From contig DFWB01000205.1 in the NCBI GenBank assembly GCA_002380675.1, forward strand, positions 1 through 11,423: a stretch of DNA of 11,423 nucleotides, in the 5' to 3' direction. Below the pieces are notes generated by a model. That model was not told where the DNA came from. It saw nothing but the letters and a program-made list of their open reading frames with translations, and did no database searches. The translations under genes and the position numbers were made by a program. Origin of the DNA: Akkermansiaceae bacterium UBA4145. Its GTDB lineage: Bacteria > Verrucomicrobiota > Verrucomicrobiia > Verrucomicrobiales > Akkermansiaceae. Shown here piece by piece: positions 1 to 5,784 of the stretch. Each line of letters begins with the position of its first letter. Positions within the stretch are counted from its first letter, which is position 1.

Positions 1-300
1 CTTATTGAAACCGGTAGTAGAATGGATGAGGTCATATATGAAGAATTCAAAGGCACCGGTAACATGGAATTGGTTCTCGATCGCCGAATCGCTGAGAGCT
101 TCATTTATCCGGCGGTTGACATTTTCAAGTCGGGCACCCGGCGGGAAGAACTTCTGCTTCCAGAGCATCTTCTCCATAAGATCTATCTCATTCGTCGAGG
201 TCTATCCGGACACCGTCCGCTCGAAGCAATGGAGCGCCTTCTTTTCTTCCTCAAGAAGTTTCCTAACAACGCGCAGATGCTGTTGGAAATCAAGGGGTAG
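1..300 (+). CDS. rho: Transcription termination factor Rho, C-terminal 99 codons (5' end outside window)
   Basis: Rho is the hexameric RNA-dependent ATPase/helicase that ends transcription of untranslated RNA. The reading frame is open from the first base of the window (ETGSRMDEVIYEEFKGTGNM) to a TAG at 298-300. This stretch matches the end of the Rho ATPase domain: the MDEVIYEEFKGTGNMEL block that carries the R-loop region, then the IYPAVDIFKSGTRREELLL block, then a helical C-terminus of usual length (GLSGHRPLEAMERLLFF). The ATG at 22-24 is an internal methionine and not the start; the RNA-binding domain and Walker motifs lie upstream of the window. There is no gene close downstream on the same strand: the next start is almost 300 bp away. 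Identity is very secure from family knowledge; only the part inside the window can be judged. Confidence 0.97.
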   Translation, partial: LIETGSRMDEVIYEEFKGTGNMELVLDRRIAESFIYPAVDIFKSGTRREELLLPEHLLHKIYLIRRGLSGHRPLEAMERLLFFLKKFPNNAQMLLEIKG

Positions 301-596
301 CATCCTGCTAGCTTATTTCACGATTCAGCCAGCACTTGGGAATAAAGGGTGCCGCGTCATCTCGATAAGACCGGCCAAGCACCGAGCACGCCGGGACAGA
401 AAACGGGCTCGGAGGCGGCAATTTGTTAAGTTGGTGTAAAAAGAGTTTTAGTCGGCCTCTCCACTGTCCACGTTGCAACGGCCTCTCGAACAATCATTGC
501 GGACCCGAAAGCATTTTCCCGCAATAATCGACACCGGGAGTTCCCGTCCAGTCCAGGCGCCCTTTTCAATGACCACCAACAGTTGGCATAGCCGCC
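301..596. other. Non-coding rho-sigma spacer with several repeats
   Basis: No convincing gene is visible in these 296 bases. Structure seen directly includes a possible post-rho hairpin (CCGAGC 382-387 with GCTCGG 407-412, inner CCG/CGG at 391-393/404-406, no T-run after it). There is a 9-bp direct repeat CGGCCTCTC at 453-461 and 479-487, with a perfect 10-bp palindrome CGTTGCAACG at 471-480 running into the second copy. A longer inverted repeat lies at 493-528 (listed separately) and a short one, CGGGA-GT-TCCCG, at 535-546. The stretch must hold the promoter of the downstream sigma gene, but no sigma-70 type -35/-10 pair stands out. A leader or small RNA is possible but inferred only from the clustering of repeats. 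Confidence 0.5.
493..528. repeat. Inverted repeat / hairpin upstream of the sigma gene
   Basis: ATTGCGG at 496-502 is exactly complementary to CCGCAAT at 519-525. Inside it GAAA (507-510) pairs with TTTC (515-518) around a GCAT loop, leaving ACCC as a one-sided bulge. Outside it, after one C/A mismatch, two more pairs (493-494 with 527-528) extend the stem. There is no T-run behind it on either strand, so a classic intrinsic terminator is unlikely. It lies about 70 bp before the likely TTG start of the sigma gene, where it could be an operator or part of a structured leader. Confidence 0.5.
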
Positions 597-1304
597 TTGG
601 CGGATGAGTTGGTTCCGATTGAGGGGCTCCTCTCTAAGCTTACAGACCTTCCACGAGAAACAGCCTCTCCTACCTCCTCCCTGATGCCAAAACCGCCCTC
701 CAGTCAGGATCCTGAAGATACTTTTGATATCTCTCTTATGGAAAAGGTGGCGCGAGGTGATCACTCGGCATTTGAAGAACTCGTTCAACGCCACCAATAT
801 GCGGTCGTCGGGACTGTCGCCAAGATGCTCGGCAATCACAGCGAGGCAGAGGACATCGCCCAGCAGGTATTTCTTCGTCTGTGGAAAAGCGCGGGGCGCT
901 ACAAACCAACCGCTAAGTTCACGACATTCCTCTTCACCATTACCCGCAACCTCGTCTTTAATGAAACACGCCGAAGAGCACGACGGGGTGAACAGTCGCT
1001 AGAAGAGCAGGCAGATGCGTGGCACCATCAATTTCAAGAAAAAGAGCACTCCCAGCCTGACGCTCGATTACTTGAGTCGGAACTACGTGAAGCAGTGAAC
1101 AGAGCAATTACCTCCCTACCTCAAAAGCAACGAATGGCCGTAGTTCTCAGAAGACATGAGAACATGTCCTACGAAGATATTGCTACCATCCTTGGAATTT
1201 CGGTTTCTGCCGTAAAAAGCCAACTTTTCAGGGCGCGGACCACCCTCCGCCAGATGCTGAGTCAATTCCTTGAGGCTCCTTCCAATTCATCGAAAAACGA
1301 CTAA
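597..1304 (+). CDS. ECF-type RNA polymerase sigma factor (sigma-70 family)
   Basis: This is a short alternative sigma factor that directs RNA polymerase to a special promoter set. Residues about 53-125 form region 2 (FEELVQRH, then AEDIAQQVFLRLWKS, then FTTFLFTITRNLVFNETRRR); residues about 165-222 form region 4 with its helix-turn-helix (SLPQKQRMAVVLRRHENMSY, then IATILGISVSAVKSQLFRAR). There is no region 3, as expected for the extracytoplasmic-function group. The first possible start is a TTG at 597; in-frame ATGs at 684 and 738 are alternatives. The first ~45 residues are low-complexity (Pro/Ser/Thr-rich) and outside the conserved core, so a start at 684 is quite possible. No clear ribosome-binding site decides it. 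No anti-sigma gene follows; the next gene is convergent and its stop codon shares bases with this one. The signal it answers to cannot be read from the sequence. Confidence 0.9.
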   Translation: MADELVPIEGLLSKLTDLPRETASPTSSLMPKPPSSQDPEDTFDISLMEKVARGDHSAFEELVQRHQYAVVGTVAKMLGNHSEAEDIAQQVFLRLWKSAGRYKPTAKFTTFLFTITRNLVFNETRRRARRGEQSLEEQADAWHHQFQEKEHSQPDARLLESELREAVNRAITSLPQKQRMAVVLRRHENMSYEDIATILGISVSAVKSQLFRARTTLRQMLSQFLEAPSNSSKND

Positions 1305-1894
1305 TTTTCGGGGTTCTGATTCTCCAGTTTTCCTCCGGGTTCTGAAGACGGTGCGGTGAGAATCCCCCAATCCAAGTTGCCAAAATCAATACGCTGATTT
1401 TCGCACTCAAAGACAGCGTCTTCATTCCTCGGATCGATGTGCGCTGCAACATCGATGAAATAGCGACCAAGCAGCTTCTCTTTCATGCTCCCCTCTTCCC
1501 TTTTCAAAAGCAGTTTTGCTCGGGCCATGAGGAGCCGGGAAAACGTCCGTGGGTTGTAATCACCAACTTTTACCTTGGGCATAACACCCTGCCTCAATTG
1601 AAAATTGACTACCATGGCCTGTTTGTTGCGCCTCTCTAGGTGCAGAGCGAGGGCAAGGATCTGGCGGGCACTCACAAGAACCTCCTTGGAGGCTCCTTTC
1701 GAGGAAACCATATTTGCTACATAAGTCGCCAGATTGGTGGCGTAACTCTTACGCTCTTCCGCAAGCATAACATCATCACCAAAGAAAGCCTGGTCAACCA
1801 CCGGCGCCTCATAACGAGCCGCAAATGCAGCATCCTCGCTCTGGCCGTAGCCTATAACCAAGGAAAGAAGTAGTATGCAGCTTGCTTGCTTCAC
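1301..1894 (-). CDS. Exported helical protein of unknown function
   Basis: I cannot assign a function. Read from a GTG at 1892-1894, the product is 197 residues and starts like a signal peptide: a short n-region (MKQAS), a hydrophobic core (CILLLSLVIGYG) and small residues after it, so it is probably exported. The frame stays open to a TTG at 1943-1945, but that would put 17 extra residues before the signal sequence and overlap the divergent gene. The mature part looks mostly alpha-helical, with two TPR-like stretches: ARQILALALHLERRNKQA, and a second ending in AHIDPRNEDAVFECENQ, which resembles the end of a TPR helix pair. The sequence between (VVNFQLRQGVMPKVKVGDY) seems distinctive. I recall similar uncharacterised verrucomicrobial proteins, but this is memory only. 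The TAG at 1301-1303 overlaps the TAA of the convergent sigma gene (1302-1304). The start-to-start gap to the cyclo-ligase is only tens of bases. Confidence 0.75.
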   Translation of the reverse strand: MKQASCILLLSLVIGYGQSEDAAFAARYEAPVVDQAFFGDDVMLAEERKSYATNLATYVANMVSSKGASKEVLVSARQILALALHLERRNKQAMVVNFQLRQGVMPKVKVGDYNPRTFSRLLMARAKLLLKREEGSMKEKLLGRYFIDVAAHIDPRNEDAVFECENQRIDFGNLDWGILTAPSSEPGGKLENQNPEN

Positions 1895-1938
1895 CGTTTG
1901 GATAAAGTCATAGTTTGCCCACACGATCTTTTTCGCAA

Positions 1939-2529
1939 GTGGCAAATAAACCCAGCACCCTGGAGAAGCAGGAACTCCGAATCAAAATACGGCGATCGCT
2001 TGCCTCTACCGATAGAGATCTCCGTCGTGATTGGAGCTCTCTATTATGCGACAAGTTAATCACCTGGATATCCCTAAATGAAGGAATAGGAACCATTGCG
2101 ACCTATGCGTCCGTAGAAACCGAAGCAGACCTTTCAGCCCTCCATCTCTCACTGCTGGGCCAATATCGCTTTGCATACCCATTGGTTTCAGGCTCCGATC
2201 TTAGCTTTCACATGGTCCAACACCCATGCGAATTGAGGCATGGGAGATTCAATATACCCGAGCCTGTGCCTGAAATTCACCCCCCTGTCAGCCCACAAGA
2301 AATCGACCTCTGCCTCTGCCCGGGAGTAGGATTCACCCTTGGCGGCGCCCGGCTGGGGCGTGGGAAGGCCTATTACGACACCACTCTACCACTCCTCAAC
2401 GGAAAAGCCTTCCGTATGGGAGTCGCTTTTGACCTGCAGATCCGTGACGACCTGCCGGTTGAAGATCACGATATCTCCATGACTCATATCGCGACTCCAA
2501 GCGGCATCAGGCCCACTCCGGAATACTGA
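1939..2529 (+). CDS. 5-formyltetrahydrofolate cyclo-ligase (5,10-methenyl-THF synthetase)
   Basis: It converts 5-formyl-tetrahydrofolate plus ATP to 5,10-methenyl-tetrahydrofolate, returning a stored or inhibitory folate to the one-carbon pool in the cytoplasm. The family marks are all present in order: N-terminal KQELRIKIR (ATP/phosphate-binding region), TYASVETEADLS, then the signature stretch CPGVGFTLGGARLGRGKAYY followed by D, and the end block MGVAFDLQIRDDLPVEDHDI. The usual G-x-G-G-Y-Y-D at the substrate site reads G-R-G-K-A-Y-Y-D here, a variation still compatible with the family. There is no ATG near the start: I chose the GTG at 1939; a TTG at 1915 would add eight residues. Length (196-204 aa) is normal. 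It is divergent from the exported-protein gene and its last 23 bp overlap the tail of apaG on the other strand. Confidence 0.9.
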   Translation: MANKPSTLEKQELRIKIRRSLASTDRDLRRDWSSLLCDKLITWISLNEGIGTIATYASVETEADLSALHLSLLGQYRFAYPLVSGSDLSFHMVQHPCELRHGRFNIPEPVPEIHPPVSPQEIDLCLCPGVGFTLGGARLGRGKAYYDTTLPLLNGKAFRMGVAFDLQIRDDLPVEDHDISMTHIATPSGIRPTPEY

Positions 2530-2896
2530 GATTGAAGCGCGGAATCCGAACGAAAATAGATCGTCCGCTCTCGGTTGTTCCGAAAAAGGCTCCTTCAGCG
2601 TAGCCACTCGAGCGTGTCACATGATAGCTATTGTAGGAAAACTCTTCTCCTGGCCCGAGGTCCGGGGTCTGCCCTACTACTCCATCGCCCTCCACCACGA
2701 GGACTTCCTCAGAATCGTTCTCTCTGATAACCCACTTCCGTCCACGAATGCTGACACGCTCAGGGGACTGATTACAAATTTTGATGAAATAGACAAAGGG
2801 GTGAGGCCGATCCTCAGGATGATCCAGACTGGGCATGTAAATGACGTCGTCAACCTTTACGCTCAATCTATCAAGTTCTTCGAAATGTGGGTGCAC
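2507..2896 (-). CDS. apaG: ApaG domain protein (DUF525)
   Basis: A 129-residue stand-alone ApaG protein: a small immunoglobulin/fibronectin-III-like beta-sandwich. Genetics in enterobacteria links it to cobalt resistance and magnesium efflux, but its biochemical role is not settled. Characteristic features are FVYFIKICNQSPERVSIRGR (first strands) followed by KWVI, the glycine motif GVVGQTPDLGPGEEFSYNS, and the HVTRSSGYAEGAFFGT strand near the C-terminus. The start is a GTG at 2894-2896; a later in-frame TTG at 2864-2866 would cut ten residues. The gene is convergent with the cyclo-ligase, overlapping it by 23 bp, so each 3' end is coding on both strands. It is divergent from thiD, sharing a 78-bp spacer that contains an inverted repeat. 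Confidence 0.93.
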   Translation of the reverse strand: MHPHFEELDRLSVKVDDVIYMPSLDHPEDRPHPFVYFIKICNQSPERVSIRGRKWVIRENDSEEVLVVEGDGVVGQTPDLGPGEEFSYNSYHVTRSSGYAEGAFFGTTESGRSIFVRIPRFNLSIPEWA

Positions 2897-2917
2897 CGGG
2901 CAGAACCGTAGGGCTAA

Positions 2918-2965
2918 GATCCCTCATGCCAAGGACAAGCTTGCCTGTTCTACAAATGAGGGATT
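2918..2965. promoter_or_regulatory. Inverted repeat with nested palindrome in the apaG/thiD divergent spacer
   Basis: Arms GATCCCTCAT (2918-2927) and ATGAGGGATT (2956-2965) give nine Watson-Crick pairs plus one G-T. The 28-nt interior holds a second element: the perfect palindrome CAAGCTTG (2936-2943) flanked by AGG (2932-2934) and CCT (2944-2946), with one bulged A. Both neighbouring genes start here and run away from it, so it is not a terminator. In the thiD transcript the right arm contains the only Shine-Dalgarno-like string before the ATG (GAGGG 2958-2962, 12 nt upstream of the start). It could be a dimeric-regulator operator or an RNA hairpin limiting thiD translation. It does not resemble a TPP riboswitch. 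Confidence 0.55.
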
Positions 2966-2974
2966 AATTGGCCT

Positions 2975-3826
2975 ATGATGTCGCCACCAGTGGTAACTCT
3001 CACAATCGCCGGCTCTGACTGTTGTGCAGGCGCAGGGATTCAAGCCGACTTGAAAACCTTTTCTCTGCTTGGATTACACGGCCTTACAGCAATCAGCACC
3101 ATCGTAGTGCAGACCCCCTTGAAGGTTCATAGTTATCAGGAGGTTTCACCAGAGACCTTGACAGAACAGATTCAGGTTCTTCTCGAAAGCTATCGGATCG
3201 CCGCAATAAAAACCGGACTTCTTGGCAGCTCCTCTCATATTTCGGCGGTGGCTAATGCTCTTACTGGAACGGAAATCCCCTTGGTGGTAGATCCTGTGTT
3301 CTCTGCGTCCTCAGGGATGGACTTTGGTTCTTCAACAGCCGTCGAAGCTTACATGACAGAACTCTTGCCTCTAGCTCTAGTTACCACCCCAAACCTGCCT
3401 GAGGCCCTCCGCCTACTCGGTCAGAATCATCATCTCGATTCGGAAAGGCCATGCCCAAACGAGATTGCCAAGGAATTATCCAACTCCCTTGGCATCTCCG
3501 TCCTTCTCACTGGGGGACACAGTGTAACTGAAGGCCTCCTCACTGATACCTTTTACAGCCGTGGCACAACCCGAGAATTTACTCACCCTTGGATCGATCT
3601 CCCCAGCTCACATGGCACAGGATGCACTCATTCAGCTGCAATAACGGGCTTGCTTGGACTCGATTACGATTTGGAGCAAGCCATCCCGATGGCTCAGGCA
3701 CTGATGACCCACATCCTTAAAACATCATATCATTGGCCTCTGGAAGAGGGATCCCAAGAAATCCACGCCCTCAACCAACTGCCTCCGAAGTCAGCCAATC
3801 TTTTCGGAGGTATTGAATTGGAATAG
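2975..3826 (+). CDS. thiD: Hydroxymethylpyrimidine / phosphomethylpyrimidine kinase ThiD
   Basis: ThiD phosphorylates 4-amino-5-hydroxymethyl-2-methylpyrimidine (HMP) and then HMP-phosphate to HMP-diphosphate, the pyrimidine half of thiamine, in the cytoplasm. It belongs to the ribokinase-like fold. The N-terminal IAGSDCCAGAGIQADLKTFS (residues 11-30) is the substrate-binding signature; VVDPVFSASSG (about 104-114) is the central block; LLTGGHS (177-183) and the anion-hole motif HGTGCTHSAA (213-222, catalytic-region Cys217) close the ATP site. The length of 283 aa is slightly longer than the usual ~265-270. Two ATGs sit in tandem (2975 and 2978), so either may be used. The last 14 bp overlap the start of the next gene, suggesting co-transcription. 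No other thiamine gene and no TPP riboswitch is present nearby; the inverted repeat before the start is the only visible control candidate. Confidence 0.94.
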   Translation: MMSPPVVTLTIAGSDCCAGAGIQADLKTFSLLGLHGLTAISTIVVQTPLKVHSYQEVSPETLTEQIQVLLESYRIAAIKTGLLGSSSHISAVANALTGTEIPLVVDPVFSASSGMDFGSSTAVEAYMTELLPLALVTTPNLPEALRLLGQNHHLDSERPCPNEIAKELSNSLGISVLLTGGHSVTEGLLTDTFYSRGTTREFTHPWIDLPSSHGTGCTHSAAITGLLGLDYDLEQAIPMAQALMTHILKTSYHWPLEEGSQEIHALNQLPPKSANLFGGIELE

Positions 3827-4403
3827 CACAATTCAAAGTCACCTTCACCCCTTGGACTCCAACTCCCAATCCTATTTTCATTCGTCGGAAACCGGCAAAC
3901 CTTTTGAGGACTGTATTAGCTGCGGACTCTCTCTCAAAGAGGACCCAGACCTTCCTTTCCTTGTCGCAAAAAGCTTTCAAGGTGATGAGTGCATCTTCGA
4001 ATACGCTATATGTGAACATTGCCGGTCCAACATGGCTCAAGAATTCTCAGACGAGTCACAACAAGCCCTTGCGACCTTCTTTACCGAAAGAGTGCAACTC
4101 GATGAGCGTTCTCAGCTTTTGTCGCCTTCAAACCTTATAGAGCCCTGGATTCGACACTGCGCCGCCTGCGATATTCCCCGCAACGAAACCAAAAGCTACT
4201 CGGTGGGGGGAATCATACTCGGCGATAACATGATTTATGACCCATATCCGCTTTGCCTTTGCGGCGATTGCGAAGAGGAAATCCAATCCCTCCTCTCGCA
4301 ACAAACCCTCGGGGTTTGGGATGACTTTATTCAGACGAATTTTGATTGCCCTCCTGGTCAATACCGGGACCTTCCCACGAAAGGCCGCCCCGCCCTTCTA
4401 TAG
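3813..4403 (+). CDS. Cysteine-rich protein of unknown function with two CxxC...CxxC modules
   Basis: No function can be named. The 196-residue product contains two copies of the same layout. Module 1 has CISC (34-37), 29 residues, CEHC (67-70). Module 2 has CAAC (116-119), 30 residues, CGDC (150-153). Between the pairs both copies carry a similar pattern (VAKSFQGDECIFEYAICEHC against a Gly-Ile-rich stretch ending DPYPLCLCGDC), and after each comes an acidic, Gln/Ser-rich helix. Four cysteines per module suggest a zinc ribbon, so two metal sites are inferred. No signal peptide or membrane segment is seen; it should be cytoplasmic. The frame begins at a TTG (3813) inside thiD with GGAGG at 3806-3810, only two bases away, which is tight; a TTG at 3852 is the alternative. 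The overlap with thiD suggests translational coupling. I recall similar uncharacterised proteins in Verrucomicrobiota. Confidence 0.75.
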   Translation: MNWNSTIQSHLHPLDSNSQSYFHSSETGKPFEDCISCGLSLKEDPDLPFLVAKSFQGDECIFEYAICEHCRSNMAQEFSDESQQALATFFTERVQLDERSQLLSPSNLIEPWIRHCAACDIPRNETKSYSVGGIILGDNMIYDPYPLCLCGDCEEEIQSLLSQQTLGVWDDFIQTNFDCPPGQYRDLPTKGRPALL

Positions 4404-4483
4404 AACGAGTCTCACCACCGAAATCTCGCTACTCCACAAAACACAGCCCAATAACGCACCGCTCTCAGCGATTTGATCAAGAG

Positions 4484-4558
4484 TGGCAGCCCCGCCTGGA
4501 CTCGAACCAAGAAATACTGAACCAAAATCAGGTGTGTTACCAATTACACTACGGGGCT
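4484..4558 (-). tRNA. tRNA-Gln, anticodon TTG
   Basis: Reading the minus strand gives a complete 75-nt cloverleaf with an encoded CCA. The acceptor stem AGCCCCG (4552-4558) pairs with CGGGGCT (4488-4494); the D-arm is GTGT-AATTGGTA-ACAC; the anticodon arm is CCTGA-TTTTGGT-TCAGT; the T-arm is CTTGG-TTCGAGT-CCAGG; discriminator G is at 4487 and CCA at 4484-4486. The anticodon TTG (coordinates 4523-4525) reads CAA and, by wobble, CAG. Four of five anticodon-stem pairs are canonical; the outermost (27-43) is C-T. The gene lies alone, facing away from prfA and toward the end of the cysteine-rich gene. Downstream a short CGCT-GAG-AGCG hairpin (4460-4470) exists but has no proper T-run. Confidence 0.97.
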
Positions 4559-4577
4559 TTTACCTCTCGGCGGCAGT

Positions 4578-4606
4578 TAAATAGGTGTAACCGGCCGGCT
4601 TTTCAA
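4578..4606 (-). promoter_or_regulatory. Probable promoter of tRNA-Gln
   Basis: On the minus strand TTGAAA (4601-4606) is followed after exactly 17 bp by TATTTA (4578-4583). The first is a 5/6 match to the sigma-70 -35 box; the second matches the -10 box at three of six bases, including the leading TAT. Transcription would begin near 4571, about a dozen bases before the mature tRNA 5' end, which is a normal leader length. The spacer contains the palindrome CCGGCCGG (4591-4598), maybe chance. The rest of 4559-4679 shows nothing clear for prfA; a TTGACT at 4636-4641 lacks a good -10 partner. Confidence 0.45.
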
Positions 4607-4679
4607 CTAATAAACATGAAAGCTAACCAAGCCACTTGACTCTACCCCTGACGGTCGAGAAATTGGCCCTGCAGAAATC

Positions 4680-5762
4680 ATGGAATTTGCCGGTCTCATA
4701 GAACAACGCCGGGAGAGGTTGGCGGAATTGGAGGAGCGTATTTCTCAACCAGACTTCTTTAACGATCAAGCTTCTGCTGCAGACGTCATGCGGGAGCATC
4801 GAAGCCTTCAGAAACTGATGATCCTCTGGGAGAACTACGAATCTACGTGTAGAAACCTCGAGGAAAACAGGGAGCTTTCAAAAGATGACGATGAGGAAAT
4901 CGCCGCGATGGCAGGCGAGGAAATTCCAGATCTTGAGTCCTCCCTCCCTCTCCTTCGAGAACAGCTCCAGTATTCCCTGCTCCCTCAGGATCCAACAGAG
5001 GAACGCAATGCTCTGGTAGAAATCCGGGCAGGCGCCGGAGGTGATGAGGCCTCGCTTTTTGCCGGGGAGGTAATGCGGATGTACGAGCGCTATGCCGACA
5101 GCTGCAATTGGAAATGCGAACACCTCGAAAGCAGCCCTTCAGAGGTAGGCGGCTTCAAGGAGGTCGTGCTCAAAGTGAGCGGTGAAGAAGTCTTCCGTCG
5201 CATGAAATATGAAAGTGGTGTCCACCGGGTGCAACGTGTCCCAGCAACCGAAACTCAGGGACGAATCCACACCTCTACCGTCACCGTCGCTGTCATGCCG
5301 GAAGCTCAGGAGGTCGACATCGAACTTAAGCCAGACGAGCTGCATATTCAGGCTACCCGGTCCGGGGGCCCCGGGGGACAACATGTCAACACGACTGATT
5401 CAGCCGTACAAGTCACTCACTTACCCTCTGGCATTCAGGTCAAGTGCCAGGACGGCAGGAGTCAGGGCCAAAATAAGGAAAAGGCACTTGAGATTCTCCG
5501 CTCCAAACTTTTTGAAGCCAAACAACGCGAAGAGCAGGAAAAATATTCCGCTCAGCGCCGAGCTCTGATCGGGTCCGGCGACCGCTCGGAGAAGATTCGT
5601 ACTTATAACTTCCCGCAATCGCGAGTGACAGACCATCGGATCAATCACACTTCCCATAATTTGGAGGGAATTCTCACCGGGGAAGTCCACGAATTCACGG
5701 AGGAATTGCAGAAGACCGAAATGGCTCAGAGGCTCGCGGAATCCGGAATCAGTTCGGACTAA
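4680..5762 (+). CDS. prfA: Peptide chain release factor 1 (RF1)
   Basis: RF1 recognises UAA and UAG in the ribosomal A site and triggers release of the finished protein. The 360-residue length is standard. The stop-codon reading tripeptide is P-A-T (188-190, in RVQRVPATETQGRIHTS), which marks RF1 and not RF2 (S-P-F). The catalytic GGQ is at 232-234 within SGGPGGQHVNTTDSAVQVTH; the glutamine is the residue methylated by PrmC, encoded next. The N-terminal part is a helical, acidic coiled domain, also typical. The ATG at 4680 follows no clear Shine-Dalgarno sequence. The gene is followed after 22 bp by prmC, and after a further 26-bp gap by murA, all on the same strand; a single operon is likely. 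Confidence 0.98.
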   Translation: MEFAGLIEQRRERLAELEERISQPDFFNDQASAADVMREHRSLQKLMILWENYESTCRNLEENRELSKDDDEEIAAMAGEEIPDLESSLPLLREQLQYSLLPQDPTEERNALVEIRAGAGGDEASLFAGEVMRMYERYADSCNWKCEHLESSPSEVGGFKEVVLKVSGEEVFRRMKYESGVHRVQRVPATETQGRIHTSTVTVAVMPEAQEVDIELKPDELHIQATRSGGPGGQHVNTTDSAVQVTHLPSGIQVKCQDGRSQGQNKEKALEILRSKLFEAKQREEQEKYSAQRRALIGSGDRSEKIRTYNFPQSRVTDHRINHTSHNLEGILTGEVHEFTEELQKTEMAQRLAESGISSD

Positions 5763-5784
5763 TTATGGCCCGAGGTTCAGCCCG

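Noticed and set aside
382..412. Intrinsic terminator for rho
   Set aside because: A six-pair stem with inner CCG/CGG exists, but the loop is large, there is a bulge and no T-run follows, so it is described only as a weak candidate in the spacer entry.
5..439. Long + strand frame overlapping the rho end, with an arginine-rich tail
   Set aside because: Its first two thirds are an out-of-frame reading of the clearly conserved rho sequence, and the rest is an open frame in the spacer without family resemblance.
423..527. Small TTG-started frame of 34 codons on the + strand with CPRC and other cysteines (SWCKKSFSRPLHCPRCNGLS)
   Set aside because: The cysteines are suggestive of a mini zinc ribbon, but there is no ATG or ribosome-binding site, and its 3' half coincides with the inverted repeats. 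More likely chance in a non-coding spacer.
426..839. Minus-strand frame of 137 codons antisense to the sigma gene start and spacer
   Set aside because: The composition (many Arg, Trp, Cys) is typical of an antisense shadow; the + strand sigma frame is clearly the coding one.
597..1894. Sigma / anti-sigma pair
   Set aside because: The neighbouring gene is convergent, exported by a signal peptide and lacks a zinc-binding anti-sigma motif (HxxxCxxC) or a membrane-spanning anti-sigma layout.
2621..2911. Open frame opposite apaG on the + strand
   Set aside because: It lies wholly antisense to a well-conserved ApaG frame and resembles nothing.
2897..2974. TPP riboswitch before thiD
   Set aside because: The spacer is only 78 bp and lacks the conserved CUGAGA and other core THI-box strings; the visible structure is a simple nested inverted repeat.
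4636..4664. Sigma-70 promoter for prfA (TTGACT at 4636-4641)
   Set aside because: The -35 is good, but the box 17 bp on is GAAATT, only three of six matches; not enough to list.
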